This document shows positions 51,124 to 61,244 of a DNA stretch of 64,000 nt, piece after piece; position 1 is the first letter of the stretch, and the number at the start of each line of letters is the position of its first letter. This DNA comes from Lutibacter sp. A80 (GTDB lineage Bacteria > Bacteroidota > Bacteroidia > Flavobacteriales > Flavobacteriaceae): NCBI RefSeq assembly GCF_022429645.1, contig NZ_CP092480.1, positions 2,090,501 to 2,154,500 on the forward strand, in the 5' to 3' direction. The translations under genes and the position numbers were made by a program. The notes beneath the pieces were generated by a model. It had not been told where the DNA came from. It saw only the letters and a program-made list of their open reading frames with translations, and did no database searches.

Positions 51124-51271
51124 TTTTATAATACATTTTATTAATATAATTCTAATTTACTAAGGTAATTTATTCTATAGCTAAACGCTATAATTTTAAC
51201 CTATATATGGATTCACAGTAGCTTTTTTATTAAAATAATATACGATATAATAATTTTTATGGTTCGTTTAA

Positions 51272-52780
51272 TTATAACTCTCTACTATACCCTTGTTTTT
51301 TATATAAGTCCAAAAGCTCATCTAATTCTTTAACTACTTCGGGATGTTGGCTGTACACATTATTTTTCTCTTCTGGATCCTTTTCAATATTATATAAGGT
51401 TCCTGGTACTTCACCATCTTTTGCTTGCATAGATTTTGGTTTTGTAAACCCTCCAGATCCTAAATTTGGAGTATATTTCCAAGCTCCTTTTCTAATTGAG
51501 AACATTCCACTGAATGAGTGATGAACAACGGCACCTCTTGTAGCTGGATTTTCAGTTGAAGTATAAGCCGACCACAAATTAAAACTGTCTTCAGCTCCTT
51601 CTTTAACCATTGGTTTATTTAAAATACCTGTTAAAGTTGCAAATAAATCCGTAGTACACATTGTTTGATTAGACTCAAAACCTGCAGGAATAACTCCATT
51701 CCATTTAGCTATATATGGTACTCTGTGTCCACCTTCATAAATATCTGCTTTTTGACCTCTATAAATATAATTAGCACGGTGCGCATACTTTTTCTTATCT
51801 GCCGGTTTCCAATGAGATCCATTATCTGAAGTTACAATTATTAATGTATTATCCATTTTACCCGCTTTTTCCAAAGCATCAACAACTGCACCAACAGCAT
51901 CATCTACCATTGTAACAAAATCTCCATAACGTCCTGCTTCAGATTTCCCAACAGCATCACCTGTTGGCAACCAAGGAGTATGAGGTGCTGTTAACGGAAA
52001 GTACAGAAAAAAAGGAGTATCAACTTCTTTTTGATCTGCAATAAACGAAACTGATTTTTTAGTAAAATTATCTAACACATTTTCAAACACAAAACTTGGC
52101 GCCTTTTCTCCAGCTCTCCAAAAAATACCACGTCCTTCTTTATTTTGATTTTTACCTTTTGTATATGCCGTAGGTAATTCTACAGCTTTTCCATTTTCAA
52201 CATACACGTAAGGAGGCATATCTAAAGAACCCGATATTACATATGAATAGTCGAATCCTAAATCGCTAGGACTTTTAATTTTTTTATTAAAATCTATATT
52301 ACTAACTCCATTTTTTTCAGTTATGGCTGCTTCACCATCTTTTGGCTGAAAACCTAAACCTAAATGCCATTTTCCAATACAAGCAGTTTTATAACCGTTG
52401 CTTTTAAGGTAAGAAGCAATAGTTGGCCTAGTTTCTTCTATTAAAGGTTCATCATAACCATTTAAAACTCCTTTTTTTAAACGACTTCTCCAAGCATAAC
52501 GTCCTGTTAAAATTCCATATCTAGTTGGCGTACATACTGAAGAATTTGTATGAACATCTGTAAAATGAACACCTTCTTCAACTATTTTATCCATATGAGG
52601 TGTTTGAATTCCTGATTTTTGATTTAAAGCTGAAAGGTCTCCATAACCCATATCATCCGCTAAAATATAAACGATATTAGGAGTTGCACTTTTAGTTGTA
52701 ATATTTTCTTTTTTATTATTTTTATTGGCTTCACAAGAAGTGATTAAAACCAATATTAAAAGAAACTTTATTGTTTTCAT
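51272..52780 (-). CDS. S1-family sulfatase, lipoprotein
   Basis: 502 residues, lipobox C16 (LVLITSCEAN). Formylglycine cysteine C83 in SSVCTPTRYGILTGRYAWRS, the CxPTR variant rather than CxPSR. Active-site motifs ILADDMGYGDLS, CIGKWHLGLGFQP and IVTSDNGSHWKP. Similar in layout to the sulfatase at 59724 (both have RYAW/MYPW after the motif and an 'LGLG' after GKWH), so these two may share a subfamily. Substrate position unknown. Confidence 0.93.
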   Translation of the reverse strand: MKTIKFLLILVLITSCEANKNNKKENITTKSATPNIVYILADDMGYGDLSALNQKSGIQTPHMDKIVEEGVHFTDVHTNSSVCTPTRYGILTGRYAWRSRLKKGVLNGYDEPLIEETRPTIASYLKSNGYKTACIGKWHLGLGFQPKDGEAAITEKNGVSNIDFNKKIKSPSDLGFDYSYVISGSLDMPPYVYVENGKAVELPTAYTKGKNQNKEGRGIFWRAGEKAPSFVFENVLDNFTKKSVSFIADQKEVDTPFFLYFPLTAPHTPWLPTGDAVGKSEAGRYGDFVTMVDDAVGAVVDALEKAGKMDNTLIIVTSDNGSHWKPADKKKYAHRANYIYRGQKADIYEGGHRVPYIAKWNGVIPAGFESNQTMCTTDLFATLTGILNKPMVKEGAEDSFNLWSAYTSTENPATRGAVVHHSFSGMFSIRKGAWKYTPNLGSGGFTKPKSMQAKDGEVPGTLYNIEKDPEEKNNVYSQHPEVVKELDELLDLYKKQGYSREL

Positions 52781-52818
52781 TATTCGGTATTTTTTTATGT
52801 ATTCAAGTGAAATAAAAT

Positions 52819-55425
52819 TTAATCTGTTTGAATATTTTTATCTGGCAAATTGCTAAAAAGATCTTTACCATTGGTATTAATAAATGCCTTAATTGAGTAT
52901 TTAGATTTTTTTACCAATTCAGAATTTGGAACAAATACCTCAAACGTTTTTGACTTAATTGACAATTTTTTGCCTTGCACAATTTGTTCTTCAACAGTTA
53001 AATAAGATATATTTTCTATTTTAAGACCGTAAGAATACTCACCGTCTAATAAAATATTTTTAAATGCTACTTTAAACAAATAACCATTGTCTTGTTTTTC
53101 AATATCGGTTATATTTATTAAGTACTTTTCATCTGTTCCAAACAAAGTGGCTGTATTAGGGTAAAAATTACTTTCTCCCGCAGATGTTTCAGCTTTAACA
53201 GTATAGAAATAAAGTTTATCTTTTTCAGCTGAAGTATCTTTATAAAAAGCACCTTTTATGCCACTTGCTATTTTATGATAATTATGCAGTTCCACTCCTC
53301 TATAAATGTTATACGTAGTTTCTGGAAGAATTGAATTTTGTTCAATCCATTTTACAGATACAGTTCCATCTTCAGCTCTAATTGCAGATACATTTCTTGG
53401 ACTTAACGGCACTTTTTCAGACAAAACAAGTGTTTCTCCTTTTGAAAACTCTCCAATACCAATACCATTATATGCTGCAACTGAAAACTTGTAAGGTACA
53501 TTATACTCTAAACCTTCTACTCTAAAACCAAATACATTATTGGCCTCTACTAAAGTTTCTTTGTTATTAGTTTGGTTTATATATTTAAGCTTATATCCAG
53601 AAGCATTTGACACACTTTTCCAAAAAATAGTGGCTGTATTATTTCTTCTCGATGTTTTAAATATTTCTGGTATAGTTGGAATACTATTTTTTATAACTAT
53701 TTGATTAGAAAATTCACTTGATCCTTGTTTATTTTCTGCATTCATTTTAAAATAATAAATAGCATCCTTTTTTAACTTGTCAATTTCTATTGAATTTACA
53801 GAAGGATCTTCAATCTTAATTTTCTGAATTAAGTTGTTAGAATCTTCACCATAAAAAATAGTATAGTTTTTTACATTTTCTATTTTTCCCCAAGTTAATT
53901 TAATACCTGAAGCCATTATTTCTCCCTTGTAAATTGTTGGATTTGCAGGCTTAGTTACTAATTTAGAACTCCATTTGGCAACAGAAACACTAAATGGTGG
54001 AATATTAATTTTTCCATTATTAAAAACCGCTTTTTGTATTTCGGTATTTTTAACATTAAGTGAGTCTGCAGTAATATAATTTACCTCAATTTGTTTATTT
54101 AGTTGATTTCCATCAATAATTATATCAAAATCTTTTGATTGCGCTGTTCTGTTGGTAAACACTAAATAATCGTAGCCATTTATACCGCGATATGCTTGTG
54201 TGTAAAACCCTGTTTCAACAGCGTTTTTTAGCCCAGGAGCTTCAAAACCATTTGTTACAGTTGAGTTAAATATAAAATTTGAATGATTAGTTACATTATG
54301 ATAAATTTCATACGCCTTACCTTCTAATGTTTTATTTACACCTGTTGAAATAAGATCTGTTTGAAGTTTAGTACCATTTTTATAAGCCTCTTCAATTTGA
54401 TTATTAATATTTATTTTAGGCCTATACTTACTACTTACTTCATGAGCACCAATATACCAAGAATTTGGGTGTTGTAACTGACGCATAACATATTCTATAT
54501 TATAAATACTGGAATAAATACCATTTAATGGTGGATTCCATACGCCAAATTCAGTAATAACCATAGGTACATTATCCCAAGTATAATCTTCTATCTCTTG
54601 CATTGCCTCCATAGAAGTTGCTTCTAAAAGCTTAGTATTTGCTCTTTTATAAGCGTTCTCTATTGTTTCTTTTTTACCAGTATGTGGAGCGTATGAATGT
54701 TTAGAAAACACATTCCAATAAGCACCTTGTTGCTTTTGGTAACTGTTAATTTCTTTCATAAAACCCCAAATACCATCCCAAGTATTATTTAAAGCTAAAA
54801 ATGCTTCAGGAAATACTTCTTTAATAGCATCTGCATGTGGTTTCATTTTAGCTGCATAATCGTAGCCATTATTCCACCAATAACGTTCCCTATGAGGGAC
54901 ATAAAAATAAGGTTCGTTACAAAATTGCCAAGTTGCGACTTCAATATTATTGTTTTTACAGAATCTTGCAAGCTCACGTGTCATTTCTGGAGTTTCAGAA
55001 AAGCCATTAATAGTTACAATTAACTTTCCATTTATTTCACTCAACAAATCATACAAATCTATAATACGATGTGGTCCTTTAATTTCTGTAAATCTATAAC
55101 CTTTTAAATATGACTTAGAATGATCGAACATCATAGCATAATCAATATCGTATTGACCTGTGGCGCTACTAAATGCATCTCCCATAGTTCCAGAAAAATA
55201 GCGTAACCATCCTGGATTTAACTCATGAACTGCTTTTCTAAAATCTGGATGTAAATAACTCCAACTTTTGTCTGCAATTCTAACATTAAACCCACTAGAA
55301 CCAATTTTTATAGCATGCCCTGTTTTTGTATCAATATTAATTACACCTTCTTTTTCTTGAGAATAAGACAGCTGAAAAAACAAGCAAATAATTACTAAAA
55401 TATGTTTGTTTTTAAACACCCTCAT
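52819..55425 (-). CDS. Clan GH-A-like glycoside hydrolase with fibronectin III domains
   Basis: 868 residues with signal peptide (FFQLSYSQ). Residues about 40-340 form a TIM barrel of retaining clan GH-A type: WQFCNEPYF with E171 as acid/base, SKHSY histidine near 243, and MVITEFGVWN with E292 as nucleophile. A beta-sandwich follows, then three FnIII-like domains (about 495-575, 580-665, 668-760) and a C-terminal beta domain. I could not assign a GH family. Its size, modules and place in the cluster make it a good candidate for the main endo-acting depolymerase. The stop overlaps nearly the next gene's end of control: the upstream sulfatase stop is 1 base away. Confidence 0.7.
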   Translation of the reverse strand: MRVFKNKHILVIICLFFQLSYSQEKEGVINIDTKTGHAIKIGSSGFNVRIADKSWSYLHPDFRKAVHELNPGWLRYFSGTMGDAFSSATGQYDIDYAMMFDHSKSYLKGYRFTEIKGPHRIIDLYDLLSEINGKLIVTINGFSETPEMTRELARFCKNNNIEVATWQFCNEPYFYVPHRERYWWNNGYDYAAKMKPHADAIKEVFPEAFLALNNTWDGIWGFMKEINSYQKQQGAYWNVFSKHSYAPHTGKKETIENAYKRANTKLLEATSMEAMQEIEDYTWDNVPMVITEFGVWNPPLNGIYSSIYNIEYVMRQLQHPNSWYIGAHEVSSKYRPKININNQIEEAYKNGTKLQTDLISTGVNKTLEGKAYEIYHNVTNHSNFIFNSTVTNGFEAPGLKNAVETGFYTQAYRGINGYDYLVFTNRTAQSKDFDIIIDGNQLNKQIEVNYITADSLNVKNTEIQKAVFNNGKINIPPFSVSVAKWSSKLVTKPANPTIYKGEIMASGIKLTWGKIENVKNYTIFYGEDSNNLIQKIKIEDPSVNSIEIDKLKKDAIYYFKMNAENKQGSSEFSNQIVIKNSIPTIPEIFKTSRRNNTATIFWKSVSNASGYKLKYINQTNNKETLVEANNVFGFRVEGLEYNVPYKFSVAAYNGIGIGEFSKGETLVLSEKVPLSPRNVSAIRAEDGTVSVKWIEQNSILPETTYNIYRGVELHNYHKIASGIKGAFYKDTSAEKDKLYFYTVKAETSAGESNFYPNTATLFGTDEKYLINITDIEKQDNGYLFKVAFKNILLDGEYSYGLKIENISYLTVEEQIVQGKKLSIKSKTFEVFVPNSELVKKSKYSIKAFINTNGKDLFSNLPDKNIQTD

Positions 55426-55426
55426 C

Positions 55427-56914
55427 TTAATCTACATTTAAAAAAGTTGTTTGACTAAATGTAAATACATCTGATGGTGTTCTCGCTTCTTTAATTATAG
55501 TTTCCATTTTTGAAACTATTTCAGGATTTTGAGCTGCCACATTATTTTTTTCACTTGGATCTTTAGATAAATCGTATAATTGAATTGGAGCATTAGGATT
55601 TTTAAGTACTTGATATTTTACAGCTTTCCAATCTCCCATTCTTACAGCCTGACGACCTCCTTTTTCATGAAACTCCCAATATAAATATTCATGTTCTTTT
55701 TGCGCTTCAGTATTACCTAAAATTTCTGGTAAAAATGAAATTCCATCTATATTATTTGGTTTGTCTACACCTATAATATCAGAAAATGTTGGAAAAACAT
55801 CCCAAAAAGCAGAAATATGGTTAGATGTACTATTCTCTTTAACTTTTCCTGGCCACTTAACAATCATTGGCACTCTAATTCCCCCTTCATATAAATCTCT
55901 TTTCGTTCCTTTAAAAACACCATTACTATTAAAATAATTTGGATCTGCACCACCTTCTTTATGTGGACCATTGTCTGATGTAAAAATAATAATTGTATTA
56001 TCAGCTATTCCAAGTTCTTCAACTTTAGTCATTATTTCACCAACTTGTTGATCTAATAAATCAATCATAGCGGCAAAAGCAGCATGAGATTCATTTTGAG
56101 ACTGGTATGCTCCATTTCTTAATTCTGCAGGAGTACTATTATCTGTAAATACTTTTTCTGGTAAAAATTTACCTCTGTACTTAGCCATAAGTTCTTCTGG
56201 GGCTGCTAATTCAGCATGCGGAATAATAGATGCTACATATGCAAAAAATGGTTTATCCTTATTATCTTCTATAAATTGGATGGTTTTTTCGTGAATTACA
56301 CTTGGTGCATAAATTTTATTTGCAAAGTTTTCGTTACCTTCTAAAACAATAGAATCTCTATTTGACCATAAATGATCTGGATAATACTTATGTCCTAATC
56401 GTTGACAATTATACCCGAAAAAAGTATCAAACCCTTGATTTACAGGATCTCCTTCTGAACCAGGAAAACCTAATCCCCATTTACCAAAAGCACCTGTTGT
56501 ATAACCTGCCTTTTTCATAACTTCAGCTAAAGTATATGTATCATCCGGTATTGGATATTGTCCTTCTGGTTGAATTTCTTTATTACCTCTAACAACCGTA
56601 TGACCAGTGTGCATACCAGTTAAAAGAGCAGAACGCGATGGCGCGCAAACAGTACTTCCTGAATAATGCTGTGTAAACATCATTCCTTTAGAAGCTAGTT
56701 TATCTATATTTGGTGTAGAAAATTTTTCTTGGCCATAACAGCTTAAATCTCCATAACCAAGATCATCTGCAAGGATATAAATTATGTTTGGTTTACTTGT
56801 GCTTCCTTCAACATTGGAAGCTACAGAATCTTGTGTCTTATTGCTAGACGAATTACATGACATTAACACTATTGAAAACAATAGAATTAAAATGGAAGTT
56901 GAAATTTTAGTCAT
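55427..56914 (-). CDS. S1-family sulfatase, lipoprotein
   Basis: 495 residues, lipobox C20 (IVLMSCNS). Formylglycine cysteine C90 in STVCAPSRSALLTGMHTGHT with the following VVRGNKEI, typical of the arylsulfatase A-like S1 branch. Other motifs: ILADDLGYGDLSCYG, GAFGKWGLGFPGSEG (tryptophan-glycine in place of the usual WHLG), and IIFTSDNGPHKEGG. The histidine of WHLG is replaced by G here, a variant known in part of the family. It ends 1 base before the start of the clan GH-A gene. Confidence 0.92.
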   Translation of the reverse strand: MTKISTSILILLFSIVLMSCNSSSNKTQDSVASNVEGSTSKPNIIYILADDLGYGDLSCYGQEKFSTPNIDKLASKGMMFTQHYSGSTVCAPSRSALLTGMHTGHTVVRGNKEIQPEGQYPIPDDTYTLAEVMKKAGYTTGAFGKWGLGFPGSEGDPVNQGFDTFFGYNCQRLGHKYYPDHLWSNRDSIVLEGNENFANKIYAPSVIHEKTIQFIEDNKDKPFFAYVASIIPHAELAAPEELMAKYRGKFLPEKVFTDNSTPAELRNGAYQSQNESHAAFAAMIDLLDQQVGEIMTKVEELGIADNTIIIFTSDNGPHKEGGADPNYFNSNGVFKGTKRDLYEGGIRVPMIVKWPGKVKENSTSNHISAFWDVFPTFSDIIGVDKPNNIDGISFLPEILGNTEAQKEHEYLYWEFHEKGGRQAVRMGDWKAVKYQVLKNPNAPIQLYDLSKDPSEKNNVAAQNPEIVSKMETIIKEARTPSDVFTFSQTTFLNVD

Positions 56915-57379
56915 TTTAAATTATGTAAATTGTGGAATTAAATTTTAAATCCGTTAATTATTTATTTGTTTTTACACACCTACTTTATAGGTATTTTCAA
57001 AGGTATTAACTTCCTTTGTTTTGTAATTCTCATTTGAGACCCACAAATGTTGCACATTTACATAATAGCTTTAAAAGACCCTAATTATCCAATGTAATTA
57101 GCGCCTTAAAGACAAAAAAACTACGTTAAAATCAAAAAAAGATGGCTATAAATTAACATTTGTATACTCCATATTACTAGTAGAATTTACCAGTTTACCA
57201 TACCATAGTCTATCCGACATTTTAGTAAATTCAAAATTATTTGATGATAGAACTTTTGTTTTGGAGCAACCATTTTTAATAGGACTTAATAAAATATACG
57301 TTCATTTTGTTACTCCAATTAAATAATCATTAACTAAAAAGTAAACGTATTTTAGCTCAGTAAACCTAACAATCGGAAA
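56915..57379 (-). other. 465-base gap with a possible gene remnant
   Basis: In frame after the GH95 stop (57380-57382) the minus strand stays open for 25 codons to a TGA (57302-57304), then for 51 codons to a TAG (57146-57148). The second stretch reads like protein (FEFTKMSDRLWYGKLVNSTS) but has no suitable start. It may be the decayed end of a gene. The rest (56915-57145) shows nothing I can name. Confidence 0.35.
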
Positions 57380-59689
57380 TTAAAGCTTTAATAACTGATT
57401 ATTAAACTTTAATACTTCACCTACTTTTGTATCAAAACTTTTTAGAGTTTTTCCATAACGAACTTGCAAGTTATTTCCAAGTTTAGATCGTACAACAAGC
57501 GTTTGAAGTTTTCCTTCTTTCCATTCTATGTCTACTTCAAAGCCTTTACGAGCCACAATACCTTTTATTGAACCATTTGCCCATTCTTTTGGTAAAGCAG
57601 GCAATACGTATATTTCTCCTTCATGGCTTTGCATTAACATTTCTGTGACACCAGAAACTAACCCAAAATTACCATCAATTTGAAATGGAGGATGTTTATC
57701 TAATAGGTTGGGTAAAGTAGATTTTTGTTGTAATGCTACAATATTTTCATGAGCTTTTTGAGGCTCTAATAAACGCGCCCAAAAGTTTATAATCCAAGCT
57801 CGACTCCAGCCTGTATGACCGCCTCCGTTAGCAAGTCGATGTTCTATGGTTTTTTTTGCAGCTTCAAATAACTCAGGTGTTTTTGTTTTTGAAATTTGAT
57901 TAGAAGGATGCAAAGCATATAAATGAGATATATGTCTATGCCCTTCATTTTCTTCTTTAAACTCTTCAACCCACTCCATTAAACGTCCATCACTTCCTAT
58001 TTTAAGTGGCGGCATTTGCTGTATTTTATTTTGTAGAGTATTTCTAAAATCAGTGTCTACACCCAAAATATCTGCCGCTGAAATACAATTTTGAAACAAT
58101 TCAAAAATTATTTCTCTATCCATTGTAGATCCCATACTAATGGTTGCCATTTCTCCATTTTTATCTAAAAAACTATTTTCAGGTGATACAGAAGGCCCTG
58201 AAAGTAACTGTCCTGTTTTAGGGTCGATTACCATAAAATCTACAAAAAACTGCGCAGCTTCTTTCATTACAAGATATGCATAATTTTTTAAGTATTCTTT
58301 ATCTTCTGTATATTCAAAATGTGTATACAAATGTTGGCAACACCAAGCTGCACCCATAGGCCACATACCATATCTTGCCCTTCCAAAACCAAAAGTATTG
58401 TGCCAAATATCACTAGTATGGTGTGCCACAAAACCGCTACAACCATAAGTTTCTTTTGCTGTAATTCGCCCCATTTCACGAAGGTTACCGATATATTCTA
58501 AAAACGGTTCATGGCATTCAGATAAATTTGTCATTTCTGACATCCAATAATTCATTTGAACATTGATATTGATATGATAATCGGAGTTCCAAGGAGGTGT
58601 TAAACCATTAACCCATATTCCTTGTAAATTGGCAGGTAATGTTCCTGATCTAGAACTACTAATTAATAAATACCTTCCAAACTGATATTGAAGCTGTGTA
58701 AGATAATTATCGAAGCTTCCATTTTTTACTTTTTTAAGTCGTTGATTTGTAGGTAAATCTAAACCATCATTATCTGAAATATGAAAATCTACTCGTTTAA
58801 ACAAAGAGCGATAATCAGCAATATGTTTTTCCTTTAATTCATTGTAATTTAAAGACAAAGCGTGGTCTAAATTCTGCTGACACAAGGTCTTTGGGCTATC
58901 AGTACGATAATCGCTAACTGCAGTTACACGGATAATTACCTCATCCGCTTCTGATATCACTAATTTTCCATCTTTAATTTCTGATTTTCCTCCTTTTGCT
59001 TCAAAATGAATAATAGCATAAAACTTAACACCTACTCCGCTCCCTACATGCTCAGAAAATTTTATAACATTCTCAGCCAATTCAATTTTAGTGTTTTCAG
59101 TACGTTTAACACCTGCAGAAAAACTAATAGCACTATCTTTATCTGCTGAGTATTTAAAAACCATCACTTTATCGGGAAAACTAGAAAAATATTCATTCTT
59201 ATAAGTAATCCCATTTTTTTGAAATGAAGTTGTTACAATAGAATGGTTTAGATCTAATTCACGTTTATAATTCAAAAGGCTATCTAAATCAGAATTTTCA
59301 ATAAATAAATTCCCCAACATCTGATTTGCATTGGTTCCTGAAGGTAAACGCTTTGCTAATAATTTTTCGGCAACTACATTTTCAGCTTCAATATATTCAC
59401 CATCAAACAATAATTGGCGAATCTCACCTAAAGCCTTATTCCCATCCTTTTTATCATTATACCATTTTTTCCCACTCCAAATAGTTTCTTCATTAAGGCA
59501 AATTATTTCTTTTGCTGGAGTTCCATAAATCATACTCCCTAAGCTACCATTACCAATAGGCAAACCTTCATCCCATTTTGTTGTAGGCTGATTAAACCAA
59601 ATTTTTAAGGGTGTTTCTTGCTCTATTTCAGTTGTTTTTGAACAACCAAAAAATATAAAAATCAGCAATATTGGAAGTATGTTTTTCAT
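57380..59689 (-). CDS. GH95-family alpha-L-fucosidase, lipoprotein
   Basis: 769 residues, lipobox C16 (FFGCSKTT). The opening WDEGLPIGNGSLGSMIYG and the (alpha/alpha)6 barrel are typical of GH95. Catalytic-site motifs: H372/N374/N376 in DYHININVQMNYW, E572 in GRLMEWVEEF, the HRHISHLYALHPSNQ block and D672 in FQIDGNFG. In GH95 a histidine two before the first Asn is associated with L-fucose rather than L-galactose specificity, and it is present here. The enzyme inverts and removes terminal alpha-L-fucose. Fucose released would enter through FucP. It follows the first sulfatase of the battery by 34 bases. Confidence 0.92.
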   Translation of the reverse strand: MKNILPILLIFIFFGCSKTTEIEQETPLKIWFNQPTTKWDEGLPIGNGSLGSMIYGTPAKEIICLNEETIWSGKKWYNDKKDGNKALGEIRQLLFDGEYIEAENVVAEKLLAKRLPSGTNANQMLGNLFIENSDLDSLLNYKRELDLNHSIVTTSFQKNGITYKNEYFSSFPDKVMVFKYSADKDSAISFSAGVKRTENTKIELAENVIKFSEHVGSGVGVKFYAIIHFEAKGGKSEIKDGKLVISEADEVIIRVTAVSDYRTDSPKTLCQQNLDHALSLNYNELKEKHIADYRSLFKRVDFHISDNDGLDLPTNQRLKKVKNGSFDNYLTQLQYQFGRYLLISSSRSGTLPANLQGIWVNGLTPPWNSDYHININVQMNYWMSEMTNLSECHEPFLEYIGNLREMGRITAKETYGCSGFVAHHTSDIWHNTFGFGRARYGMWPMGAAWCCQHLYTHFEYTEDKEYLKNYAYLVMKEAAQFFVDFMVIDPKTGQLLSGPSVSPENSFLDKNGEMATISMGSTMDREIIFELFQNCISAADILGVDTDFRNTLQNKIQQMPPLKIGSDGRLMEWVEEFKEENEGHRHISHLYALHPSNQISKTKTPELFEAAKKTIEHRLANGGGHTGWSRAWIINFWARLLEPQKAHENIVALQQKSTLPNLLDKHPPFQIDGNFGLVSGVTEMLMQSHEGEIYVLPALPKEWANGSIKGIVARKGFEVDIEWKEGKLQTLVVRSKLGNNLQVRYGKTLKSFDTKVGEVLKFNNQLLKL

Positions 59690-59723
59690 AATTTTAAAAT
59701 AAATGGAAATATATTCGGCTATT

Positions 59724-61244
59724 TTATTGTTTCAAGTTTTCAAATATTTGAATCAATTCTTTTAGCTTTTCAGGATTTTCTTTTGCCAAATTATTTTGTT
59801 GACCTATATCATTTTTAAGATTATAGAGTTTATATTCTAATGAATAACCTGTTTCTGTACCTACTTTTTTATTAATACTTTGCCCTTTATATGGTGGTAT
59901 CATAATCCAATCTCCACTTCTTAAAGCTGTATTAGATTTTGCTTCAATAATTAAATGATCACGACCTTTATCTGAAACCCCCATTAATGTATTTAAGAAG
60001 TTTTTACTATCAGTTGGTTTTTCATTTACCCCAACAAGATCTGCTAATGAAGCCAATAAATCCATTTGACAAATTATAGCATCTGACACGCCCGGATTAA
60101 TTTTACCTTTCCAATAAGTTATAAAAGGTATACGTGTTCCTGCTTCAAAAAGGCTGTATTTACCTCCGCGTAAACCTCCTTTAGGATCGTGATTACCTAA
60201 TTTTTCAACGGCATCATCAAAATAACCATCATTTAAAACAGGACCATTATCGCTAGAGAATACAATAAGAGTATTCTCTAAAATTCCTTCATCTTCAAGT
60301 GTTTTTATAAATTCTCCTATACACCAATCTGCCTCTAAAATTACATCGCCTCTTGGTCCCATTCCTGATTTACCAACAAATCTTGGATGTGGAGTTCTTG
60401 GAACATGTGGCTGTTGCATTGCATAATAAAGAAAAAATGGTTTTTCTTTATGTGTTTTTATATAATTTTGTGCTTTACTTAAAAAATGATCTGCCATATC
60501 AACATCGCTCCATTTTGCAGCATCTCCACCTTTCATATATCCAATTCTTGGAATGCCATTTACAATGCTATTATTATGACCATGGTGCCATTTCATTGTT
60601 AGCATTTCTGGATTTGATTTTGCTGTTGGTTCTCCTTCAAAATTCTTTTTATAATTAACCTCAATAGGATCGCTTTTATCTAAATTTACAACATTCCCAT
60701 TTTCAATATAAACTGTAGGTACTCGATCTTGTGTGGCGGCTAAGATATACGCTTCATCAAACCCCACTTCATTAGGTCCTGGTTTAATAGTCTCATTCCA
60801 ATTTACAAATCCCGATCCTAAACCTAAATGCCACTTTCCAATAATAGCAGTTTGATAACCTGCTTTTGATAGCATTTTAGGTAATGTTTGTTGCTTTGTG
60901 TCTATTAACAAAGGAGCATCTCCTGGTAATATTTTAGCATCTTTATTTCTCCAAGGATACATTCCGGTTAATAAAGCATAACGACTAGGTGTGCAAGTTG
61001 CAGAAGTAGCATAACCATTGGTAAATTTTACACCTCCCAATGCTAAATTATCGATATTTGGAGTTTTTATAGCTGTTGCTCCATAGCAACTTAAATCCCC
61101 ATATCCTAAATCATCAAGGTAAATAACTACAACATTAGGTTTAATTGTATCTTTATCTATAACCGTGGATGTATTGTTTTTACAACTTAAGTTTACGAGT
61201 AATATAAATGCACCTAAGAAGCTTTTGTATAATTTTAAATTCAT
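59724..61244 (-). CDS. S1-family sulfatase, lipoprotein; first gene of the minus-strand battery
   Basis: 506 residues, lipobox C21 (LLVNLSCKN). Formylglycine cysteine C84 in SATCTPSRYALLTGMYPWRN. Other motifs: IYLDDLGYGDLSCYG, IIGKWHLGLGSGF and VFSSDNGPVLNDG. Like the 51272 enzyme it has the 'GLG' form after GKWH. Its promoter region is shared with the susC gene on the right, so the enzyme battery and the transporter are probably co-induced. Confidence 0.93.
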   Translation of the reverse strand: MNLKLYKSFLGAFILLVNLSCKNNTSTVIDKDTIKPNVVVIYLDDLGYGDLSCYGATAIKTPNIDNLALGGVKFTNGYATSATCTPSRYALLTGMYPWRNKDAKILPGDAPLLIDTKQQTLPKMLSKAGYQTAIIGKWHLGLGSGFVNWNETIKPGPNEVGFDEAYILAATQDRVPTVYIENGNVVNLDKSDPIEVNYKKNFEGEPTAKSNPEMLTMKWHHGHNNSIVNGIPRIGYMKGGDAAKWSDVDMADHFLSKAQNYIKTHKEKPFFLYYAMQQPHVPRTPHPRFVGKSGMGPRGDVILEADWCIGEFIKTLEDEGILENTLIVFSSDNGPVLNDGYFDDAVEKLGNHDPKGGLRGGKYSLFEAGTRIPFITYWKGKINPGVSDAIICQMDLLASLADLVGVNEKPTDSKNFLNTLMGVSDKGRDHLIIEAKSNTALRSGDWIMIPPYKGQSINKKVGTETGYSLEYKLYNLKNDIGQQNNLAKENPEKLKELIQIFENLKQ

